From: Flavobacterium sp. HTF | GTDB lineage: Bacteria; Bacteroidota; Bacteroidia; Flavobacteriales; Flavobacteriaceae | Reading direction: 5' to 3' | DNA length: 64,000 bases | Assembly: GCF_003105115.1 (NCBI RefSeq) | Contig: NZ_QETH01000002.1 | Span: 1 to 64,000, forward strand | In this document: positions 25,837-33,886 of the stretch, one piece after another | How the letters are laid out: the number at the start of each line of letters is the position of its first letter | Numbering within the stretch: the first letter of the stretch is position 1 | Program-made: the position numbers and the translations under genes | Notes under the pieces: generated by a model | Databases searched by the model: none | The model's input: only the letters and a program-made list of their open reading frames with translations | Told to the model about the DNA's origin: nothing

Positions 25837-26737
25837 GATTTTTTCCTTTTAAAATATGAAAAACGTGCAGCAAATGTGGAAAAACAGCATCCATAGATTC
25901 TCTTGCCCCGTTTACAGAGCCCGGTAAAGCCAAGACCACTGTCTTGCCCAAAGTTCCCGCTACGGTTCTGGATAGCATGGCGTAAGGCATTCTTTGCTGT
26001 CCGTAATTACGGATTGCTTCTTCAATTCCCGGAATTCTGCTTTCTAATAATGGAGAAAGTGCTTCGGGCGTTACATCTCTTGGAGACAAACCTGTTCCGC
26101 CCGTAAAAATAACCAGTTGGTTTTCTTTAGCAAAAGCTTTTGTTTTCTCCTGAATAACATCCAATTCATCCGGAATGATTTCATAATGCGAAGTTTCAAC
26201 TCCGTAAGATTCTAATTTTTCTACTATAACTTTTCCTGAGCGGTCTTCTTTATCTCCTGCAAAAATCGAATCGGAACAGACAAAAACTGCTGCTTTGATT
26301 ACATTCGGAAATTTGTTTTTAAAAGAAGATTTTCCGCCTTCTTTATTGATTAATTTGATCGTTGAAATTTCGATTTCCTTATCAATAGGCTTTAGCATGT
26401 CATACATGGTCAGCGCTACAATTGATGCGCCGTGCATGGCCTCAACCTCAACTCCGGTTTTGTAAACGGTTTTTACTTTGAAAATAATATGGATTTCCAA
26501 TCCTTCAATATTATACTCTACCGATGTAAATTCAATGGGAAGCGGGTGACAATCCGGAATGGATAAATGCGTGTTTTTTACCGCAAATAATCCGGCCGTT
26601 TTTGCCATTTCAAAAACATTCCCTTTTGGCACTAAATTATTGACAACCGCATCAATTGTTTCCTGTCTGCTGACCTTTACAATTGCGGTTGCGGTTGCGA
26701 CTCTTAAAGTGCTTATTTTATGCGTAATATCTACCAT
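25823..26737 (-). CDS. moaCB: Bifunctional MoaC/MoaB molybdenum cofactor protein
   Basis: 304 residues. The N-terminal 140 residues are MoaC, cyclic pyranopterin monophosphate synthase (KGNVFEMAKTAGLFAVKNT, IPDCHPLPI, GVEVEAMHGASIVALTMYDM). Residues about 145-300 are the MoaB/MogA molybdopterin adenylyltransferase-like domain (VCSDSIFAGDKEDRSG, IFTGGTGLSPRDVTPEA, LPGSVNGARE). The fusion is common in Bacteroidota. It acts in the same pathway as the overlapping moaA and the moaE 9 bp upstream. Confidence 0.95.
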   Translation of the reverse strand: MVDITHKISTLRVATATAIVKVSRQETIDAVVNNLVPKGNVFEMAKTAGLFAVKNTHLSIPDCHPLPIEFTSVEYNIEGLEIHIIFKVKTVYKTGVEVEAMHGASIVALTMYDMLKPIDKEIEISTIKLINKEGGKSSFKNKFPNVIKAAVFVCSDSIFAGDKEDRSGKVIVEKLESYGVETSHYEIIPDELDVIQEKTKAFAKENQLVIFTGGTGLSPRDVTPEALSPLLESRIPGIEEAIRNYGQQRMPYAMLSRTVAGTLGKTVVLALPGSVNGARESMDAVFPHLLHVFHILKGKNHDSL

Positions 26738-26746
26738 TTTATTTTC

Positions 26747-27178
26747 TTAGGTATTTTGTTTCCAGGTGAATGAATCATTTTCAAACATTTCTTTTCCAAA
26801 AATCGGCACATCGGTTTTGATCCAGTTTACAATGGCTTCTGTTGCTTCATAAACTTGTTTGCGACGTGTTGCCGAAACAAACACAAACAAACAGATTTCA
26901 CCTGCTTTTACAACACCCAAACTGTGATAAATATGCATGCAGGTCAAATCAAATTTAGCAAATGCTTTTTCTCTAATCGTATAAAGTGCTTCATTTGCCA
27001 TATCAGTATAAGCTGAATAATCAATTGCTACGACAGTATTATCGTGGATCACATCGGCACGAACCTGTCCCAAAAAGATATTGTGTGCCCCGATCGTATG
27101 TTTGGATTGGTGTTTTGCAATCGACTCCGCAATAAATTCAGGAGAAATTGGGCCTTCTACAAATACATTTTTACTCAT
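26747..27178 (-). CDS. moaE: Molybdopterin synthase large subunit
   Basis: 143 residues from the ATG at 27178; a GTG at 27199 would add seven Lys-rich residues and is less likely. MoaE binds precursor Z and, with the thiocarboxylated MoaD tail, inserts the dithiolene sulfurs. Family motifs are IGAHNIFLGQVRAD, HSLGVVKAGEICLFVFVSATRRKQVYEA with its Arg/Lys active-site cluster, and the catalytic-Lys segment WIKTDVPIFGKE. It sits 9 bp upstream of moaCB. Confidence 0.95.
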   Translation of the reverse strand: MSKNVFVEGPISPEFIAESIAKHQSKHTIGAHNIFLGQVRADVIHDNTVVAIDYSAYTDMANEALYTIREKAFAKFDLTCMHIYHSLGVVKAGEICLFVFVSATRRKQVYEATEAIVNWIKTDVPIFGKEMFENDSFTWKQNT

Positions 27179-27265
27179 TTTTTTATGTTTTTTTACCACT
27201 GATTATTCATGCTAAACGTTTTTTTCAACATATTAAAAAATCATTTCAATCATTGCAATCTGTGG

Positions 27266-28342
27266 CTATATTTTTATTTCTTCAATTAATTGTTTAATCT
27301 TCAAAGCTCCGCCAGCAATACTTTTTATATTTTTAAACCGATGTTTCTGAAGCAATTCTGCTGCAATTTTACTTCTAATTCCGGATTGACAAAAAATGTA
27401 AATTGTTTGGTTTTTATCTAGCTTTTCAAATTCATTTTCTAAACGCAATAATGGAATCTGGATACTGTTTTTAAATTTAATTTTTGGTAATTCATCTTCA
27501 TTTCTAACATCTAAAAAAAGAATCTTATCATTTTCTGTTTCACCTAAAATTGATTCAAACTTTATTTCCTCAATCTGATTGTTATCTGAATCATTATATT
27601 TTTCTTCAAATATTTCTCTGCTTATAGCTTTAAAATCACTTTTGTCAAAATCGTACTTTTGCTGTTCGTTATTTAAAATATTATAAACCAATATTTTCCC
27701 ACTTAAAACTTCTCCGATTCCAAGAATCATTTTTATGACTTCATTCGCCTGAAGCATTCCAATAATCCCAACCGTAATTCCGATTACTCCGGCATCTTCG
27801 CAATTTAAAGCGTTGGTATTTTCATCCGGATATAAACATCTGTAGGTTGGTCCGTTTTGATAATTAAAAACCGACACTTGTCCCTGAAACCTAAAAACAG
27901 AGCCGTAAACTATTGGTTTATTTGCAATTAAACCAGCATCATTAATGAGATATTTAACAAAAATACTATCTGTTCCATCTACAATAATATCATATTTTTC
28001 GAATAAGGAAAGCGCATTTTTGCCGGATAACATTTCTGAAATGACATTGATTTTAACCAAAGGGTTCAATTCCGAAATCATCAATTTAGCTTCTTCGGCT
28101 TTAGATTTTCCAACACCCGAGGTTTTGTAAATCACCTGACGATGCAGATTGGAAACCTCAATAACATCATCATCGATAATTCCGATTTCGCCAACTCCGG
28201 CCGCAGCCAGATACGGTAAAACTGCTGCGCCTAAACCGCCCGCTCCGATGACCAAAACCTTTGATTTTGATAATTTGCGCTGACCTTCTTCCCCTATTTC
28301 AGGAAGAATTATTTGTCGGTTATATCTCGTTGATTCCTTCAT
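27266..28342 (-). CDS. MoeB/ThiF-type sulfur-carrier adenylyltransferase with rhodanese domain
   Basis: 358 residues. Residues 1-240 are the E1-like domain: GAGGLGAAVLPYLAAAGVG for ATP, RQVIYKTSGVGKSKA, and CEDAGVIGITVGIIG. The zinc-type CxxC pairs of E. coli MoeB are not obvious, only C-LYPDE. Residues about 255-358 are a rhodanese domain with an intact active-site loop FCQSGIRS. It adenylates the C-terminal Gly of MoaD and may supply the persulfide itself, as eukaryotic MOCS3 does. moaD is the next gene upstream, 9 bp away. Confidence 0.9.
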   Translation of the reverse strand: MKESTRYNRQIILPEIGEEGQRKLSKSKVLVIGAGGLGAAVLPYLAAAGVGEIGIIDDDVIEVSNLHRQVIYKTSGVGKSKAEEAKLMISELNPLVKINVISEMLSGKNALSLFEKYDIIVDGTDSIFVKYLINDAGLIANKPIVYGSVFRFQGQVSVFNYQNGPTYRCLYPDENTNALNCEDAGVIGITVGIIGMLQANEVIKMILGIGEVLSGKILVYNILNNEQQKYDFDKSDFKAISREIFEEKYNDSDNNQIEEIKFESILGETENDKILFLDVRNEDELPKIKFKNSIQIPLLRLENEFEKLDKNQTIYIFCQSGIRSKIAAELLQKHRFKNIKSIAGGALKIKQLIEEIKI

Positions 28343-28351
28343 AATCTTTAA

Positions 28352-28591
28352 TTAACCTCCCGCAAACGGAGGCAGCAAAGCCACAATATCACTTGTTTGC
28401 AAAGTGTAATTTTCAGCTTTTGATACTATTTTTTGATTTACGGCTACGCTGAAAGTAAGCGATTCAAATTGGTATTTTTCTTCTAAATTCTGCAATAGTT
28501 TTTGCAGCGATACTTCTTCAGAAAAAGATAATTTTTCGAACTCACATTTTGTCTTTTCTGCGACGGCTCCAAAATATTTAACCTCAATCAT
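28352..28591 (-). CDS. moaD: Molybdopterin synthase small subunit (sulfur carrier)
   Basis: 79 residues with a beta-grasp ubiquitin-like fold ending in PPFAGG. The terminal Gly-Gly is the site of adenylation by the MoeB-like protein and of thiocarboxylation. Typical features are IEVKYFGAVAEKT at the start and the core strand VAVNQKIV. It lies between cobA and the moeB-like gene with gaps of 2 and 9 bp. Confidence 0.93.
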   Translation of the reverse strand: MIEVKYFGAVAEKTKCEFEKLSFSEEVSLQKLLQNLEEKYQFESLTFSVAVNQKIVSKAENYTLQTSDIVALLPPFAGG

Positions 28592-28593
28592 TT

Positions 28594-29373
28594 TTATAAA
28601 TTTAAATTCTGAAAAATGAATTCATCATCAAAATGCTCCTGAAAATAGGAAATCCAGCCTGACGTATTTCTAACCACTTCTCCGATTACAATAATGGCAG
28701 GCGACGAAATCTTTTTTTCGGAAACCAATTTAGTAATTGTACCGATAGTCCCGATCACTTTTTGCTCGGAATTTTTAGTTCCGTTCTGAATAATCGCAAT
28801 CGGAAGATCGTCTTTCCTGTTTTCCTGATAAATCGAAATAATTTCATCCAGTTTATGCATTCCCATCAGAATCACAACAGTCGCCGCCGATTTTGAAGCC
28901 AAATGAACGTCTTTTGATAATTTATGATCCGACGTTGTTCCGGTAATTACCCAAAAGCTTTCGGCAACTTTTCTTTGTGTGAGACTAATGCCAACCGAGG
29001 CCGGAACACCCAAAGCCGAAGAAATTCCGGGAACAATGGCAGTTTCGATTCCGAATTGTTCTGCAAACTCGATTTCTTCACTTCCTCTTCCAAAGATAAA
29101 CGGATCACCACCTTTTAAGCGTACCACATGTCCGTAATTTTTTGCCATTGAAACAATCAGATCGTTAATCTGATCCTGTGTATAAGCGTGGCAGCCCAAG
29201 CGTTTCCCAACAAAAAGAATCTCTGCCTGTTCTGCATATTGCAATAATTCTTCGTTTACCAAAGCATCATACAAAACTACATCGGCATTTTTTAAAGCTT
29301 TTATTGCTTTAAGTGTAATCAAGTCCACATCTCCGGGACCTGCTCCTACAACTGTTAATTTTGGGATTTTCAT
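28594..29373 (-). CDS. cobA: Uroporphyrinogen-III C-methyltransferase
   Basis: 259 residues, the length of a stand-alone SUMT. It methylates uroporphyrinogen III twice to precorrin-2, the first committed step to sirohaem, which NirB needs. Motifs: VGAGPGDVDLITLKAIKAL (SAM site), DALVNEELL, GCHAYTQDQIN, RLKGGDPFIFGRG, and GISSALGVPASVGISLTQR. Placement within the molybdenum cofactor operon ties both cofactors of nitrate assimilation to one transcript. The dehydrogenase/ferrochelatase for the remaining steps is not in the window. Confidence 0.95.
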   Translation of the reverse strand: MKIPKLTVVGAGPGDVDLITLKAIKALKNADVVLYDALVNEELLQYAEQAEILFVGKRLGCHAYTQDQINDLIVSMAKNYGHVVRLKGGDPFIFGRGSEEIEFAEQFGIETAIVPGISSALGVPASVGISLTQRKVAESFWVITGTTSDHKLSKDVHLASKSAATVVILMGMHKLDEIISIYQENRKDDLPIAIIQNGTKNSEQKVIGTIGTITKLVSEKKISSPAIIVIGEVVRNTSGWISYFQEHFDDEFIFQNLNL

Positions 29374-29380
29374 AGCTACT

Positions 29381-29953
29381 CTAACTTAGATTCATATTCA
29401 GGTCGTTTAATTCGTCAGCGGAATTAATATTGGTTAAATGAACGTTTTCACTTTCTTCTATATGGATAATCTGATGTGGCAGTCTTGCCAGTAAATCCAT
29501 CATTTTTAATTCGTCCGATTCGATTGCTTCTTTAATAACCGGAACAATATTTTTCGAATAAATCCCAATTAACGGATGTGTTTTGGTTTCGGAAGCAAAA
29601 ACCGTAATTCCGGCTTCCTTTGTATGTTTTGAAATCAATTGCTGTAATAATTCAGTTGAAATTAACGGAATATCACAGCTCAAAATCAGATTAAACTCGG
29701 TTTCAGAATGGGATAATGCCGTGTAAATTCCACCTAAAGGACCTTTGTCAGCAATTAAATCCGGTATTTTTTCATACTTCAGTTCATCATATTCTTTTGA
29801 TCCGGTAATCAGCTTAATTTTATCTGTAATAGGCAAAATTGCCTGAATAATATGTTCTATAAATGGTTTTTCCTGAAACAAAACCAATCCTTTTTCTGAC
29901 TGCATTCTGGAGCTTTTTCCGCCACAAAGAATAAATACTGTTAGTGATTTCAT
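29381..29953 (-). CDS. mobA: Molybdenum cofactor guanylyltransferase
   Basis: 190 residues from the ATG at 29953; the open frame extends 13 codons upstream into repeat-derived Lys-rich sequence, which is unlikely to be translated. MobA links GMP to molybdopterin, making the guanine dinucleotide cofactor used by both molybdoenzymes in this window. Motifs: FILCGGKSSRMQSEKGLVLFQEKPFIEHI, the GTP and Mg site at IPDLIADKGPLGGIYTAL, and SCDIPLIS. It is 7 bp upstream of cobA. Confidence 0.95.
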   Translation of the reverse strand: MKSLTVFILCGGKSSRMQSEKGLVLFQEKPFIEHIIQAILPITDKIKLITGSKEYDELKYEKIPDLIADKGPLGGIYTALSHSETEFNLILSCDIPLISTELLQQLISKHTKEAGITVFASETKTHPLIGIYSKNIVPVIKEAIESDELKMMDLLARLPHQIIHIEESENVHLTNINSADELNDLNMNLS

Positions 29954-29954
29954 A

Positions 29955-30258
29955 GTTTTTTGTTTCAGGTTTTTTTTTGTTTCATGTTTCATGTTTCATG
30001 TTTCATGTTTCATGTTTCATGTTTTGCCAATCTTTGTCTCCAACGGTTGAAACCGTTGGCTATGTTTATGTAACATTCATTTTACATTCATTTTCAAATA
30101 TAGCCCAAGGTTTCAACCTTGGGAACACATAGCATATTATTCCTTGTTCTAACAGTTAAAACCATGCTATGTTATATTGAAATTTTTTACATTCTTTTTT
30201 CAAACATTGCCCAAGGTTTCAACCTTGGGAGCGCGGGATTATTTCCTGTTTTCTATTT
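29955..30258. repeat. Tandem TTTCATG repeat and triple palindrome cluster
   Basis: Six or more tandem TTTCATG units (about 29980-30022) are followed by CAACGGTTGAAACCGTTG and two copies of CCCAAGGTTTCAACCTTGGG (about 30104-30123 and 30211-30230), all the same family as 6450-6526. No gene seen. The cluster interrupts the otherwise tight moeA-moaA operon. Confidence 0.75.
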
Positions 30259-31005
30259 TCAGGGAAAAATCAATTTGATGCTCGCCATTAAAATCACTGT
30301 TCCCAAAACCATTTTTAGTGTTCTGTTGGAGAACGAACCGCTTCCGTAAAAACCACCCAATATTCCTCCCACAACTGCAATTGGAACTAAGTAAAAACTC
30401 TCCATCGGAATTGTTTTTCCTCCTAATAGAAATCCCAGCATTCCTGCAAATGAATTTACAAAAATGAATAAGCTCGAAATTGCCGCAGATTCTTTTACTG
30501 AAGCCCATCCCAGAAATAATAAAATAGGACTCAGGATTATTCCTCCGCCAATTCCCAGCATTCCTGATAATAATCCGATGGCAAAACCAATGGCCAATGC
30601 AAAAGGAAGATTGATTTTTACTTCTTCTTTTTCTTTAAAATTAAATACTCCAAACAATCTCAGCGCTGCAAAAACCAGTACAATTCCTAAAATTATTTTA
30701 TAAATTGTATTATCTAAAGTGACAAACCCTCCTATAAATGCTGCCGGAATCGACGCAATCGCAAACGGATAAAAGAGCTTTGGCCTGAAATAATTCTTTC
30801 GGTAATAAAACAGAAATGAAATACTCGAAACAAACAAATTCAACAATAAAGCCGAAGGTTTCATCACCGAAACAGGAAAAGCAAAAATGCTCATCAAAGC
30901 CAGATATCCTGAAGCTCCGCCATGTCCGACGCTTGAATATAAAAACGCAATTACAATTAATGCGAAACTGAATAATAGTATGTTTTCGGAACTTAATAGG
31001 TTCAT
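30259..31005 (-). CDS. TauE/SafE-family sulfite/organosulfonate exporter-like membrane protein
   Basis: 248 residues with about seven hydrophobic helices. The family's duplicated Gly-rich signatures are present: YSSVGHGGASGYLALMSIFAFP near the N terminus and GLLSGMLGIGGGIILSPILLFLGW in the second half. TauE/SafE proteins export sulfite, sulfoacetate or other small anions; the substrate here is unknown. Location between moeA and mobA suggests an anion role in molybdate or nitrate metabolism, though this is only contextual. Confidence 0.85.
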   Translation of the reverse strand: MNLLSSENILLFSFALIVIAFLYSSVGHGGASGYLALMSIFAFPVSVMKPSALLLNLFVSSISFLFYYRKNYFRPKLFYPFAIASIPAAFIGGFVTLDNTIYKIILGIVLVFAALRLFGVFNFKEKEEVKINLPFALAIGFAIGLLSGMLGIGGGIILSPILLFLGWASVKESAAISSLFIFVNSFAGMLGFLLGGKTIPMESFYLVPIAVVGGILGGFYGSGSFSNRTLKMVLGTVILMASIKLIFP

Positions 31006-31011
31006 TTTTTA

Positions 31012-31172
31012 TTTTGTTTCAGGTTTTCTTTGTTTCAGGTTTCAAGTTGCTAAGCTATATGTTTTATATTACACACTGCTTTTCATCCTTAATACCAAAA
31101 ATCTATTTTCTACACTCTTTATTCTATTTTCTAAAAATCTAAAATCAACAATCTAAATTCTAAAATCTAAAA
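31012..31172. repeat. Repeat-rich gap
   Basis: Copies of gtttcaggtt(tc) (31017-31045) and tandem aatctaaaatc-type units (31125-31165). No ORF or promoter was identified. Confidence 0.5.
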
Positions 31173-32345
31173 TTAATCTATCGGCAATAAAGTTACCAAT
31201 TGTCCCTTTTTATAATTTTCTATTTCTTCAGGAACGATCAATAAACTGTTGGCAACTGCAAATGTGTTCAACATTGCGGAACTTTGGCCGTCTAAAACTG
31301 TAACATTTGTTTCGTCGTATTTTGCTTTTAAAAACAATGTTTTTCCAGTGTCATTCTTTATTTCCGAATTTAATTTCCGGACTACTTTTGGTTTATGAAT
31401 TTCAGAAAATCCCATTCTGTTCTTTACGGCCGGAGCAACATAAATGTAAAAATTCGTCAGCGATGAAGCAGGATTTCCCGGAAGTGCAAAAACTAAAGTT
31501 TCTTTTTTTGATCCAAAAAACATTGGTTTCCCAGGTTTTTGATTGATTTTATAGAAAAGCTCTTTTACATCGTTTTGCAATAATGCTTCTTTTACAAAAT
31601 CATAATCCCCAACAGAAATTCCACCCGAAATAAGAACGATATCGTATTTTTTTAAAATTCCTTTTAATGCTTTTTTTGTTGCTTTCAGATTATCTTTTAC
31701 GCGGTAAACTTTCGTTTTTTCAATTCCGATTGTCTGAAGCGCTGCCTCAAGCATAACCGAATTGCTTTCGAATATTTTTCCTTTTTTCAGTTTCTTTCCC
31801 GGCTGTATTAATTCGTTTCCTGTAACCAGAATAGCCACTTTCGGTTTTTTGTAAACCTCAACTTCTGTGATTCCTAAACAGGCTAGAAATCCTATTGCTG
31901 CCGGCGTAATCAAAGTATTGGCTTCAAAAACAATTTCATCTTTGCCGATTTGTTCTCCTTTTGGACGAACATTTGCCTGTTTTTCAGGCATTGTAGCAAT
32001 CAGAATTGAATCTTTATTAGCCAATACGTGTTCCTGCATGACTACGGTATCTGCATCATCCGGAACATAAGCACCAGTAAAAATTCTGATTGCTTCGGTT
32101 GCATTTAATTTTACATTCGAATGATCTCCAGCCTGAGAAATACCCACTACATCATATTGATGTCTGATACTGTGCGTAAAAGCATATCCATCCATTGCTG
32201 ATTGCCGAAACGGGGGCATATCAATTGGTGAAATCACTTTTTCTGCCAAAACATATCCTAAGGATTTGTGTACTGAAATACTTTTCACCGGCATTTTAGT
32301 ACTATTCGCTTCAATAATCTTTATGGCTTCTTCAACTTTAATCAT
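31173..32345 (-). CDS. moeA: Molybdopterin molybdotransferase
   Basis: 390 residues; inserts molybdate into adenylated molybdopterin. Motifs: SPIDMPPFRQSAMDGYAF, IFTGAYVPDDADTVVMQEH, the GTG-like nucleotide region VAILVTGNELIQPG, ISGGISVGDYDFVKEAL, and KPGKPMFFG with LPGNPASSLTNFYIYV. It is the first gene of the cofactor operon and has a promoter matching the nirB and narK type. Confidence 0.96.
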   Translation of the reverse strand: MIKVEEAIKIIEANSTKMPVKSISVHKSLGYVLAEKVISPIDMPPFRQSAMDGYAFTHSIRHQYDVVGISQAGDHSNVKLNATEAIRIFTGAYVPDDADTVVMQEHVLANKDSILIATMPEKQANVRPKGEQIGKDEIVFEANTLITPAAIGFLACLGITEVEVYKKPKVAILVTGNELIQPGKKLKKGKIFESNSVMLEAALQTIGIEKTKVYRVKDNLKATKKALKGILKKYDIVLISGGISVGDYDFVKEALLQNDVKELFYKINQKPGKPMFFGSKKETLVFALPGNPASSLTNFYIYVAPAVKNRMGFSEIHKPKVVRKLNSEIKNDTGKTLFLKAKYDETNVTVLDGQSSAMLNTFAVANSLLIVPEEIENYKKGQLVTLLPID

Positions 32346-32371
32346 TACGGCTATTTATTAAAAGCAAAAAA

Positions 32372-32401
32372 TACTTATCACAAATATAAGTATTTTTACT
32401 T
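32372..32401 (-). promoter_or_regulatory. moeA promoter with NarL-like half-sites
   Basis: On the minus strand, AAGTA-AAAA-TACTT (32388-32401) abuts TATATTTG (32381-32388), 36 bp before the moeA ATG, in the same layout as nirB. TACTTAT lies at 32386-32392 (minus), and another TACTTAT at 32372-32378 is on the plus strand just downstream of the expected start. Confidence 0.62.
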
Positions 32402-32511
32402 AGTTAAAATTTTTAATAATCTTAATTCTTTAAAAAATATAAATTTAGCGCATTTCATGCAATTAGATTCAGAAAAAACCAAAATAGCTTTTTTAAATTA
32501 ACGATTTCATT

Positions 32512-32760
32512 TTATTTCTTTCTGAAATTTCCTTTCGGAAGATAATAAAGCCACGCAAAACCTATAAAAAAAAGGACAGCGGAAGCTATAAAAGCAGGAA
32601 TTAAAATCTCCTTATTATTATCTAATGCATTATTCAAAGAAGCATATAAAAGCCAAATCTGAATGCTGACATTTAAAATCAGGATAAAAATAAGTGTCGA
32701 AAGTATATTATTCAGTTTATTGGGGTTTGCGCGGTTCTGGCTTCGTCTAAACGTACTCAT
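32512..32760 (-). CDS. Small two-helix membrane protein
   Basis: 82 residues: a basic N terminus (TFRRSQNRANPNKLNN), two hydrophobic helices (about 19-41 and 53-74), and a basic tail GNFRKK. No family recognised. It is the last gene of the second molybdoenzyme cluster, 15 bp after the Rieske gene, and could be a membrane anchor or assembly factor for that complex. Confidence 0.65.
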   Translation of the reverse strand: MSTFRRSQNRANPNKLNNILSTLIFILILNVSIQIWLLYASLNNALDNNKEILIPAFIASAVLFFIGFAWLYYLPKGNFRKK

Positions 32761-32775
32761 AATTCAGGATTTAAA

Positions 32776-33288
32776 TTAACTTTCTTTTTTCTCAATAAGT
32801 GCTTTTACAAAAACAGCATTTTCTTTAAAAACCACTTCCAGTTGCGGTAAAGCTCTTGGCGGCGGTCCGGCGATTACATCTCCTGTCATGGCATCAAAAG
32901 AACCTTCGTGGCATGGACAATGAATGATTCCGGTCCCGGGTTTGTAAAATACAGAGCAGGAAAGATGCGTACACTTTTGTTCATAAGCCCTGAATTCTCC
33001 GCTTTCCAGATGAATTAATATATACGGAATGGTACTTCCTTCCAAAACAAAACCTCTTGTTCCTCCAACGGGAACATCTTCTTTATTGCAGATAAAATGT
33101 TCTCCCTGAACTTCTTCTTTTGGTAATAAAAAGGCCTTTGCTGTTACAAATCCGCTTCCTACCATTAATCCTCCGGAAACAAAAGTCAGGAATTTAGCAA
33201 AATCGCGTCGGCTGACCTGGGTTGATTCTTGTTTTTTTATTGGAAAATCTTTCTTCCAGTTTTCATTTAAATTATCTTCTTTAGACAT
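32776..33288 (-). CDS. Rieske [2Fe-2S] protein with Tat-type signal
   Basis: 170 residues. A twin-arginine motif SRRDFAKFL (Arg27-Arg28) is followed by a hydrophobic helix (FVSGGLMVGSGFVTAKAF), as in quinol-oxidising Rieske proteins that are exported folded and stay anchored. The cluster-binding signature is complete: CTHLSC and CPCHEGSFD. It lies 10 bp downstream of the iron-sulfur subunit gene. A periplasmic Rieske beside a molybdoenzyme with no export signal is odd; it may carry electrons from quinol, or serve a different periplasmic reaction. Confidence 0.88.
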   Translation of the reverse strand: MSKEDNLNENWKKDFPIKKQESTQVSRRDFAKFLTFVSGGLMVGSGFVTAKAFLLPKEEVQGEHFICNKEDVPVGGTRGFVLEGSTIPYILIHLESGEFRAYEQKCTHLSCSVFYKPGTGIIHCPCHEGSFDAMTGDVIAGPPPRALPQLEVVFKENAVFVKALIEKKES

Positions 33289-33298
33289 GACTTGTCAT

Positions 33299-33868
33299 TT
33301 AATAAATTCGTAATTCTGTACTGCCTTTTGGCATCATAATGTTGACCTTTGTTTTTACTTTTTCCTTTCCAAAAATAAAATTATTAATGGGTGTACTGTT
33401 TGGCCTCATTTCTTCTATTTGTTCTCTGGTACCATAAAACAAAGCGCCACTTGGACAAACTGTTGCACACATTGGTTTTTTACCTACACTTGTTCTGTCG
33501 TAACACATGGTGCATTTCATCATCAAATCGTATTCTTCGACTTTTTTGGGCACACCAAAAGGACAGGCCATCACGCAGTTCGAACAGCCAATACATCTTT
33601 CTGTACTTGCCGTGTGTACAATGCCAAATTCATCCTGTGAAATAGCATCTGCCGGACAAACATTGGCACAAACGGGATCTTCGCAGTGCATACAAACCTG
33701 CACTGTAGTCTGAATTGTTGCTGCACGATCGACATAATTGACACTTATTAAAGTCTGCTGCCCATTTGTTTCACATTCGGCGCAGGCCATTTCGCAGGCT
33801 TTACAGCCAATGCAGCGCTGCATATCTACAAAAAACTCTTCGTTTGTATTAAAATTGGTCAAATTCAT
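33299..33868 (-). CDS. 4x[4Fe-4S] electron-transfer subunit
   Basis: 189 residues of the DmsB/NrfC/PsrB type, with four cysteine groups that can hold four cubanes: CIGCKACEMAC, CMHCEDPVCANVC, CIGCSNCVMAC, and CTMCYDRTSVGKKPMCATVC. There is no signal peptide, so it should stay in the cytoplasm with the catalytic subunit. It would pass electrons between the membrane subunit and the molybdopterin subunit encoded 18 bp upstream. Confidence 0.9.
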   Translation of the reverse strand: MNLTNFNTNEEFFVDMQRCIGCKACEMACAECETNGQQTLISVNYVDRAATIQTTVQVCMHCEDPVCANVCPADAISQDEFGIVHTASTERCIGCSNCVMACPFGVPKKVEEYDLMMKCTMCYDRTSVGKKPMCATVCPSGALFYGTREQIEEMRPNSTPINNFIFGKEKVKTKVNIMMPKGSTELRIY

Positions 33869-33886
33869 AAGGTCATTTTTTATAGA

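Noticed and set aside
29954..30030. Tandem TTTCATG units as a possible CRISPR or phase-variation tract
   Set aside because: Units are 7 nt without spacers and lie outside coding sequence; slippage there could at most alter the mobA leader.
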